Assembly: GCA_032622095.1 (NCBI GenBank)
Contig: CP136067.1
Location: 129,987,030 to 130,051,029 of the forward strand
Reading direction: 5' to 3'
From: Siphonodentalium dalli
Lineage: Eukaryota; Mollusca; Scaphopoda; Gadilida; Siphonodentaliidae
DNA length: 64,000 bases
Part shown: piece by piece, positions 56,310-64,000 of the stretch
Position numbering within the stretch: the first letter of the stretch is position 1
How the letters are laid out: each line of letters begins with the position of its first letter
Made by a program: the position numbers and the translations under genes
Notes under the pieces: generated by a model
What the model saw: only the letters and a program-made list of their open reading frames with translations
Databases searched by the model: none
Told to the model about the DNA's origin: nothing

Positions 56310-57218
56310 TTATTTTTTCTTTTTTCTTTTCTTCTTTGCATTTAGTTTTTCGGTTGATGACTGAGGTGAAGGATGTCTCTTATGGTACTGTTGTATGATA
56401 CGCTGTAGTTCCGCTTCTTGCTTCGCTTCTTGCTCTTTTAAGTAGCGTGGGAAGTTTTCTGATTGTTCTTTGCTGTGTCTATCAGCATTAGCGATGGCGT
56501 TATCTGCAAGCCGGATGGTTTCTTCTACAGACTGAACAGACCGAGTGCTGTTGTTGTTGCTGGTGGTGGAGCTGGGGGACACCGGGATGTTCTGGTAATC
56601 CGGTGTCCGTGGTGGCAAGCTGTCCAGTTCCACCTCGAAGCAGGCGGCAGGAACAGCAGGGGTGGTTTCCTGCTCCCTTGTTCCGCTTGCCTCGACGACG
56701 ACAGCAGGGACCTCCGGAAGATCAACGGAGTCCCTGCTAGCTGGTGTGATGTCGCCTGTCTCCATGCAGGTCGGGTCGTCTGGGCGTCTCTCAGACAACT
56801 CCGACCTGCCGGCTGCGACATTGGACGTCGGCTGAACCACAAGGGGAGGGGTGACTGGCAGATCAACAGTCACCCCCCTCTTCTTCCATTTGGCTCGTCT
56901 GGCGGCGTCCCTTCTTTTCCTCGCAGGCGTCTTTTTCTTGGGCGGCCCCTTCTTCTTCCCACTCAGGTGACAGGAGGCAGTCTTGGAGTTGGTGTCCCGG
57001 GTCTGTGATTTCTGGATGCCAGCATCTTCGGTCCGGAACTCCAGGCAAAGGGTCAGGTATCCCCTGCTAGACTGGAGACTCCAGTTAGCAATGTCCAATA
57101 CCCGACTTCTTTGCGCTGAGGCCAACACGGCGTCTGGGATTAAATCCATAAGCCTAATCCAAAACCGTCTCACTGGCGTTAAGCACGGGGGCAGCTGCAC
57201 CCGGAGGCGCGACCACAC
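56310..57218 (-). CDS. Retroelement-type ORF (gag- or ORF1-like), possibly 5'-truncated
   Basis: An uninterrupted frame of 302 codons. The first codon at 57218 is GTG; a stop codon lies just upstream, and the first in-frame ATG is near 57149, so the true start is missing or internal. Residues 1-65 form a compact hydrophobic/basic region (RRFWIRLMDLIPDAV, GYLTLCLEFRTED). Next comes a short CHLSGKKKG block and a strongly basic segment (KKKTPARKRRDAARRAKWKK). A long Pro/Ser/Thr-rich acidic linker follows, then a probable coiled coil (EEQ/KQEAELQRIIQQ type) and a lysine-rich end. The GC content is far higher than in the surroundings. The basic RRDAARR region recalls ORF1-like proteins of invertebrate retroelements, but this is my impression rather than a proven match. 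No reverse transcriptase is nearby. Confidence 0.45.
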   Translation of the reverse strand: MWSRLRVQLPPCLTPVRRFWIRLMDLIPDAVLASAQRSRVLDIANWSLQSSRGYLTLCLEFRTEDAGIQKSQTRDTNSKTASCHLSGKKKGPPKKKTPARKRRDAARRAKWKKRGVTVDLPVTPPLVVQPTSNVAAGRSELSERRPDDPTCMETGDITPASRDSVDLPEVPAVVVEASGTREQETTPAVPAACFEVELDSLPPRTPDYQNIPVSPSSTTSNNNSTRSVQSVEETIRLADNAIANADRHSKEQSENFPRYLKEQEAKQEAELQRIIQQYHKRHPSPQSSTEKLNAKKKRKKKK

Positions 57219-57339
57219 GACTCACCCGTGCTACGCTCTGACAGAAGAGCAACTAATAAGGATCGAAGCAATCACGACCGTTTCGCTCCATTCTCCTGCC
57301 ATATATGCTCCTGCCGATCGACGCATACAATTAATAGGG

Positions 57340-57606
57340 TCTACACGCATGGACGTGGCTAAATTGTTTCCATTAGGTGAATACAGCTCCCAATATGGCG
57401 GCATTTCATCTCCATCCCGCCATTATGTTGAAATTTTCCAACTGGTAACTTAAGTTAACGTTCAGAAGACCACGATTCAATTATGTGCACTCAGATGTTT
57501 GCAACCTAGGCTAAATTGTTTCCGTTAGGTGAATACAGCTCCCAGTGTGCCGGAATTTCATCTGCATCCCGCCATTAGGTTGGAATTTTCCAACTGGTAA
57601 CTTAAG
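57340..57606. repeat. Tandem duplication of ~115 bp
   Basis: GGCTAAATTGTTTCCATTAG through TTTTCCAACTGGTAACTTAA occurs at about 57355-57455 and again at 57508-57606 with a few changes. TGTGCACTCAGATGTTTGCAA at the second copy is also seen as a close variant near 56132, left of the retroelement-like ORF. Confidence 0.8.
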
Positions 57607-57639
57607 GTTTCAACTGTTGGGAATTTATAACCTGAGAGA

Positions 57640-57650
57640 GAGGGGAGGGA

Positions 57651-57695
<45 letters not shown>

Positions 57696-57710
57696 GGAGG
57701 GCATGAGAGA
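57640..57710. repeat. (GA)n microsatellite plus G run
   Basis: GA repeats of about 45 bases followed by 13 G residues (57685-57697). A second, 20-base G run lies at 57878-57897. Confidence 0.95.
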
Positions 57711-58208
57711 GATTAGGTAAGTGCTTTATGATTGAATACTAAAAAATAACGTAGGTAATATATTTCTTACTGAATACGTGTGTTTCAGAGTATACCAAAG
57801 CTTCAGCTCGAGATTCCATGATTTATCTGACCACAGTGAGCTGATTTAACGCTAACATTGAATTGATCACAGGCTGTGGGGGGGGGGGGGGGGGGGGCAC
57901 ACGAATGTAACTAACGATAAAGCAATATCGGCTCACACAATTCGCCTAAATTACGCACCATAGAGCTGGGACATTCACCTGGTGTAAAATACGTTATCTA
58001 AGAAATATATATATACCTACCCTATTTTGCAATATTAAAAGGTCAAAGTTCACAGGTTGAACTGGTGGAATATTATCTCTACGGGCGCAGCCAGAGTGAA
58101 GATTCATAAGTCAGTTTATGTATTCGACACAACACTCACCTTCAGCGTAAGTTATGTTTTCGACACATATCATTACTACGAGAACTGTCGTCGACTTCAT
58201 GTTCAGAA

Positions 58209-58292
58209 TCGTGGTTTATCAGCGAGTGGGCGTGGTTTGTCAGCGGCTGGGCGTGGTTTATCAGCGGGTGGGCGTGGTTTATCAGTTGATGG
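58209..58292. repeat. 21-bp tandem repeat, 4 copies
   Basis: The unit CGTGGTTTATCAGCGGGTGG plus G is repeated four times with small changes. Just upstream (58055-58112) lies another copy of the TGGTGGAATATTATCTCTAC dispersed word. Confidence 0.9.
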
Positions 58293-60481
58293 GTGTCGTC
58301 GTACTGATCCTGTCTCGAGCAATCAAGTTCTGAAATATCAAGTGGGAGGGTTTGATTTAACATTTTCTTAACTGAATATCCCATAATTATAAAATAAATC
58401 CTTCAATGGTCTATTATTCAACTGGATGGCAGTCTGATATATAGCCAGACTCCGTCTCATTACTTCCATCTACGTCTGACGACACTCGTATGGAATCTGA
58501 TTTCAGAGATGAAGGGGACCCTTTTTGTGAAAACTCATTAATATGCATAAGGCAGTGTTTATCATTGCGATACACACATAGATCTACACACGTGCGCCCG
58601 AGGTCATGTAAACATTTAAGAGTTATCACTCTTCTACTAACCAATTTCCGTGCAATAAAATGCTCTCAGGGTTAATTGCTTCACTGTACATGCATAATAC
58701 AAGTTTAGCAATTCCGATGCTATATAATAAAGAACGATGTAATAAAAATATTGCGATAACACGCTATAAATATTTTTGAGCTGTACCGCGGTCATGTTGC
58801 GTCATACGGACTTGGAATTTACTGCGAAGTTGTAATTATCCTTATTTGGCACGTGACGTAATATCCGTAGGTTAGGAGAATTTTTTTTTTGAATATCTTT
58901 GCAAATACAATTATGTTATGTATACTTGTTCTGTCTGTTATGAATAAACGTATACGTTAGTTTTGATTTTGAACATACGACATTTGGTCAGTTAAGATAC
59001 GCGACAATAACGTGCAGTTTATAGGATAACTTAATGAGATTGCAGTCAAATGTCGCGGGTGTGGCTTGTATGAATAAGTGAATATTAATTGAATTAGCAG
59101 GAAGCTATTCATAGGCCAAGCAAGGCATCGCTCGCTGCGTATTGGCGAAATTTCTCTCGTTTGAAATAATTTTAACCACGAGAGTCTTCAGACCGTAAGT
59201 TGATTGAAATGAAACACGGTCTGAGTTTTGTTAGACTGGCTGGATGGGTATTCAGGAAATATTAGCAGACGACAGACAGAAGAACTGAAGATACAAGTGC
59301 AGACGGATTTCCATAAATTGGTGGGAAGTGTTCAGAACTTCAGATAATAGGCACAACAAACGATATATATGGTCATTTTTTATAACTTTTTATTTGAACA
59401 TTTCCGAAGAGAACTTCTCAAACATTAGTATTTAGTAAATATTTAGTCTGCATACAATGTGTGTCCGATTATTGCGACCTTTGAGATTTGTCCATTTTAA
59501 AAAAGTATCTTCGTTTCACCTGGCCCCAATGTATCTTTATATGTTTCAAGATATAGTCTGTTAATTATTATTGTGTTCCTTCTATAGGTTTATACAGCCA
59601 TTTGTTCTAGAATGCATGCAATTACCTAGAGAAACCCAAGCAAACAATGTTCCAGTTAACATGACGTTTAGGGTGATATTGACTAAAAAAAAGAGATCAC
59701 AGCTGAGAATCTGCATGGCATAAAATGCATCAAACCAAGATTCAGATTTAAGTTCCCAGATGGTGAAAATGGTGATGTGCACCCATTGGGTACATCGGTT
59801 ATGTGCAATTTCAAAGGAAACTAAAAATAACTTGCTAATTTGATAATAATAATAAATACTTTCCAGAGAAGATGATGCTTAATCAGAATAAGGTCCACAG
59901 AAGGTGAAATTGGTGATGCTAGCCACATGTGCAGGGCATATGTATCGTCACTATGTTCACCCTCTTGGGACCTCATTCTGCAAATTAATGCCGGCACCAT
60001 ATTTTCAGTACTGAATACTTTAGCGCCATGTTAATGTTTTCCAGGCTTCTCAGAGCCACACGCAGGGGTGGGTCCATTACTGTGCAAAGTAATGCAGAGA
60101 TTAGACGTAAGTGCGGATTTCGTGATATGGGTTAGTTGCTGAAAGCGAATTTAAACCACAATTAATCAATCTTGTTCTGTGCGATTCAATGTCTAATCAA
60201 TTGTGAATTATATGTCGCCCAGAATATCCGTATGACGTGTTAGATCAATGGAACGACAGACGCGGTCTGTATGGCGCCCAAAAGGATTTAGTCATGCAAA
60301 GAATAAAATCCAGCAGCCATGTTTTTCATCTAAAATCGTTTAAATTCAATAGTTCTCACCCAGAGGTGGTCCTAAACATGCCTGTAAATTTTCAATAACA
60401 TCTCTCTAATAAATATGGACTGCAGGCTATGCCGATGGATTGTAATGTGAAATCAAAGATGGCCACCATGTATTTATTTCA
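58293..60481. other. 2.2-kb non-coding stretch, little recognised
   Basis: No supported gene. The part at 59885-59985 resembles the short inverted repeat at 36717 (GGTGATGCTAGCCACATG, GGGACCTCATTCTGCA). Confidence 0.4.
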
Positions 60482-60856
60482 AGGAGGAGGTTAAGTGGGG
60501 ATTTCCATGAAAATCTGCGGAGCAAAAGTTACAGAGTTGCACATACTGCTGAGTGTGACGTGATGTAGTATTGGAAACAAAAGGTATTTATTTCACCGGT
60601 CCGCTTGGAACTTGTTTCATTATAATGTTGGTGTATTTATTTTTGAATTTAATATTGATGTAATTCCAGAAAGAAATTCTCAAAGATATATTTATTGCAA
60701 AATTTTATAATTTACCAAGCGGACCCGCCAGATAAATAATACCTGTTGTTTCCAATACCACATCAAGTCACACTCAGAAGTATGTGCAACACTCTGTCAC
60801 TTTTGCTCCGCAGATTTGCATGGAAATCCCCATTCAAAATTGTTCACTTGACCTCC
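60482..60856. mobile_element. Foldback element with ~130-bp arms
   Basis: The left arm (60482-60612) and right arm (60714-60856) are mirrored: GGTTAAGTGGGGATTTCCAT, CTGCGGAGCAAAAGT, GAGTGTGACGTGATG, TATTGGAAACAA and GGTCCGCTTGG each recur in reverse. The 100-base loop is AT-rich. It is probably a non-autonomous DNA element or foldback MITE. No second copy is in the window. Confidence 0.8.
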
Positions 60857-61294
60857 CCTCTTAACGGAATCTATATTTCTCTATATACACAGGGACGTAG
60901 GGTATGGCGTGCCTCATCCCAACTGTGGTAAACAAATTCAACAGGAAATGTCATGACTCCTCGCAACATATGGTGGGAATATCAGACCAAATTTAAGTTA
61001 CTCTAATAGTTTGATTTTCTAACTCGCATTGAGTGTGATATTTGATGTTTGTAGACATCGTGACTTCCAATAATCTCTCCGGACTGATTAGGGTGTTAGC
61101 TATATCCACATTATACGGTGTACGTTTTTATATATGCTTTATTCTCTGATCCAAGATATAATATATGGACATTGAGAACACAAACATGTAGTGTTTTACA
61201 AAAGATAGACAACAAAAAATAAAGAAAGACATCACATATATATACAATATATACATCAACCCCCGCTTTTTCTTCTCATACAGCCCTGTGAATT
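60857..61294. other. Non-coding stretch, nothing recognised
   Basis: No supported gene or repeat. Confidence 0.4.
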
Positions 61295-61755
61295 CATCAT
61301 CACAATTGTCATCATCATCATCACCATATTCATCATCGTCACCATTCTCATTCCTATCACGTCATCCTAATCACCATCGTCGCATGACCCTCATCTTCAT
61401 CATCATAAACATCATCACCATATTATCATCTGTGCCCTCTTCTCCATCATCGTCGTTGTAACCATCGATTGTAATCGTCATAATCAATATCATAACAGTG
61501 TAGTCGTCGTTATATAATAATAGTAATAATAATAATAATCATCATCATCATCATTCATTATCATCATCATCATCATCATCATCAACATCATCACTACCAC
61601 CAACACCACCACCACCACCACCACCATCACCATCACCATCACCATCACCATCATCATCATCATCATCATCATCATCACCATCACCATCACCATCGTCATC
61701 ATCATCATCATCATCATCGTCATCGTCATCATCATCATCATCATCATCATCGTAG
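61295..61755. repeat. (ATC)n trinucleotide microsatellite
   Basis: About 450 bases dominated by CAT/ATC triplets with CAC, CGT and AAT interruptions. The methionine-rich frame on the minus strand is a reading of this repeat. Confidence 0.95.
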
Positions 61756-61822
61756 TCTTAATTACTCAGGTGTACTTACCAAATAATCTGATTTATCAAA
61801 CTACGACGACCATGATCCTCAG

Positions 61823-62613
61823 TAGAGACCTTTCCCAAAATCACTATTACGATTACGGATAGGATATATTGTCCTTGTAAGGTGGACACCACCATAATTT
61901 ACCTACGATGGTTAATTTGTGAGACGGCATATGCCCCCCCTATATCCAGTTACACATATATTTGGTGGACAAATTAATGTGTGTCTCGTTCAGATCCCAT
62001 GTTCCTATCCGTGTTTTATACACCACGCGGATAATGTTAGAGCGTCCCCAAGCAGGACCGGTGGCACATCCTAGACACATCTGAGCATAATTAAACTGAG
62101 TGGGTTATATTTCGTCTCATAAGAACCCACGCGCGTAAAGATCGAAATTTTGGCCGTATACTGGCAGGATATTGTACTTATCCGTTTTCGTAATCGTGAA
62201 TTTGCGAAAGGTCTCTAATAGAGACCATTCGCAAAATCACGAATACGATTACGGATATGGAAATATCCTGCCAGTATACGGCCAAAATTCGACCCTTTCG
62301 CACGAGGGTTCCTATATGAGACGAAATATACCCCACGCAGTTTATTTATGTGCAGATGTGTTTAGGGTGTGCCACCGGCCCTGCTTGGGGACGCTCTAAC
62401 ATTATCCGTGTGGTGTATTACACACGGATAAGAACATGGGATATGAAAGAGACACACATTACTTTTTTCTTCAAATATATGTGTAACTGAATATTGTGGG
62501 GCATATGCCGTCTCACCAATTAACCATTGTATGTAAGTTGTGATGGTGTCCACCTCAGTAAGACAATATATCCTATCCGTAATCGTAATAGTGATTTTTG
62601 CGAAAGGTCTCTA
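61823..62613. mobile_element. Head-to-head dimer of two 395-bp MITEs
   Basis: Left unit 61823-62217 and right unit 62219-62613 are each 395 bases, run in opposite directions and are separated by a single A. Each unit has its own inverted termini (TAGAGACCTTTCGCAAAATC-like, with ACGATTACGGATA). Shared internal words in mirrored order include AAGGTGGACACCACCATAA-like, GGCATATGCCCC, GCGTCCCCAAGCAGG and GTATACTGGCAGGATAT. TA lies outside each GAGACC end. No coding sequence. Confidence 0.9.
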
Positions 62614-62811
62614 ATATTGGATGAAGTTTCGACGTCTCTCCAATTAGCCTCGTGATAGTAGTTAGCCTGCTACCATGTCCATGCCATGTCGGCCGTTTGA
62701 TGCAATTGTTTTACGCCAAGGGAAGCTTTCATGTCAAAGCATATAAAAGAAGGCTGCAACAATCTAATATATCGGTTTATGAACCAATCCTTCAACTTTT
62801 CCGACACATTC

Positions 62812-63335
62812 AGGGGGGAACACATTTTCAGGCACGTATGCTGATTTTTTCCTTTCGACACTTGTTGGGACCCACCCGCGTCCAAATTTTTTCCGTTCTC
62901 GGCAGTTTTTTCCGAACCATTTTTGGACACCCACCCATCTTTTAACACTAAAACAGAGATTTGCAGTGGGAAATTAATTGTAAACAGCTGCATATGAATT
63001 TCTGTGCATAGTATTTGTCATGGGTGTTAACATTGACATGTAAATAGGAACGGGTCATTTTGGGGTCATTAGGTCAAAAAAAAATTGCTGCCAGCGGTCA
63101 TCTTGGATTTCAAAATTCAATCCATTAGCAACTACAGGCTATACTATTTGTCTGATCATCATGAAATTTTTCGTTTATGTTAATATTGACATTCTAAGGT
63201 GTTTTAAGCCAAACTCATTGCAAAACAGTCAAAAAGACTTGCAGCAAAAAAACATTTGAGTTACGGGAAAAAATATTGTTTTGGTCCTATCGACCACCCA
63301 CCCACCCCGGCATACCAATCCTTCACCCCCCCCCA
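62812..63335 (+). mobile_element. ~500-bp repeat with CAGGCACGTATG ends, copy 3
   Basis: Same orientation as 35648-36160: TTCAGGCACGTATGCTGATT, TTTTTGGACACCCACCCA, AACACTAAAACAGAGATTTG, GTTAACATTGACATGTAAAT, GCTGCCAGCGG, and closing CACCCACCCCGGCATAC. It carries about 60 bases near 63120-63195 that differ from the other copies. Confidence 0.8.
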
Positions 63336-63711
63336 CATTGTAAACAAATAGATAACTTGAGTTTGAGAGATCAGATTATGACAGCAGTCTAACTATACTA
63401 TCAAGACGCTTGTCGGACAGATGCCGTACTTGATCCGATAGTAAGGGTCGCGGTCACCATAATTGGAGTTCGATAAATCAGATTATGTGTTCAGTACACC
63501 ACAACCTGAATGTGGATATAACTAACTACATACGTTAATTGTTTCCGCAAACACAGCGTACATTGGTCATTGGAGGTTACGATGTAATAAACAGATTAAG
63601 ATACAACCTATGTGCACATGTAGCGCCTGCTGTTTCCGTTTTTTGTTTTTATGTTTATTTGGGGTTTTTATTCAATGACACGAAAATTTCCGTTTACGTA
63701 AAGAAATATCA
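63336..63711. other. Non-coding stretch, nothing recognised
   Basis: No supported gene or repeat. Confidence 0.4.
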
Positions 63712-64000
63712 TTAACCCTTTACCCAACAAACCGGCCAAAACCGGCCAAATAAAGCTTCAACAGCCTAAAATATCTTCGGTCTGTCTCAATAGAACCATA
63801 CAAATATGGATATCATTGGAACCGGCTCCTTGACCACATTGTGATAGTTACAGTTATGCCCTGTGCCAATGCATTCTCTTATATATGCGAGTCGACCATA
63901 GGTCGCCTCGCATATATAAGAGAATGCATTGGCCTAAAAAAACTTTTTACCATTTTTTCTTACATTCTTTAACAATTTTATAATTTTTGATGTGTTAAGC
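63712..64000. mobile_element. TTAA-flanked foldback MITE, copy 4 (cut by window end)
   Basis: Same family as 773-1171: left TTAA, CCCTTTACCCAACA, sub-terminal sequence and the complete first 69-bp hairpin (from about 63865). The window ends in the spacer just before the second hairpin. Confidence 0.9.

Noticed and set aside
61490-61750. Methionine/valine-rich frame on the minus strand
   Set aside because: It is a translation of the (ATC)n microsatellite.
1-64000. tRNA, rRNA or other structured RNA genes
   Set aside because: I looked for the conserved tRNA arm sequences and for rRNA-like stretches on both strands and found none that I could support by eye.

Overview
This window looks like nuclear DNA of an AT-rich, repeat-laden invertebrate, most plausibly a lophotrochozoan such as a mollusc. 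The reasons are TTAGGG-type telomere-like arrays, an intronless Toll-like receptor (TLR) gene, Ty3/gypsy-type integrase fragments, many short non-autonomous DNA transposons (MITEs), and no compact bacterial-style gene layout. The species cannot be named from the sequence. I see one convincing intact protein gene (45961-47901, + strand) and one probable retroelement-type reading frame (56310-57218, - strand). Nearly everything else I can explain is repeat.

Layout. 1-1171: a MITE with 40-bp termini and a TTAA-flanked foldback MITE. 1787-12652: paired repeats, in order a 27-bp minisatellite element (copy A), a 2.5-kb block with Ty3/gypsy integrase remnants (copy 1), an SGNH-hydrolase-like pseudogene, a 41/82-bp higher-order tandem array, the 2.5-kb block again (copy 2, about 99% identical where compared), and the minisatellite element again (copy B). 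13591-15579: two head-to-tail copies of a roughly 1-kb repeat rich in TCAAGGTCA motifs. 16070-27500: MITEs, inverted repeats and short tandem repeats. 27581-33469: a 5.9-kb satellite whose ~119-bp monomer is a run of degenerate telomere hexamers plus a 50-bp non-telomeric spacer. 34740-44600: dispersed repeats, hairpins and MITEs. 45961-47901: the TLR gene. 48775-52345: a large inverted repeat with a 2-kb interior whose arms hold a first-exon-like ATG plus splice donor. 52550-64000: more MITEs, the retroelement-like ORF, microsatellites, a head-to-head dimer of two 395-bp MITEs, and a last TTAA MITE cut by the window edge.

How the parts relate. At least three MITE families (termini CCCTTTACCCAACA, AGGTACTCAATCC and AGGCCCACTT) are flanked by TTAA, which is the target of piggyBac-type transposases. 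No transposase gene is visible, so they would have to be mobilised from elsewhere. Two insertions can be checked inside the window. One MITE interrupts a reading frame that resumes beyond it. Another (48867-49181) has its unoccupied site preserved in the opposite arm of the large inverted repeat. A 69-bp hairpin module is used in two otherwise different elements. The TLR gene is the only candidate with a clear cellular role, in innate immune signalling at a membrane.
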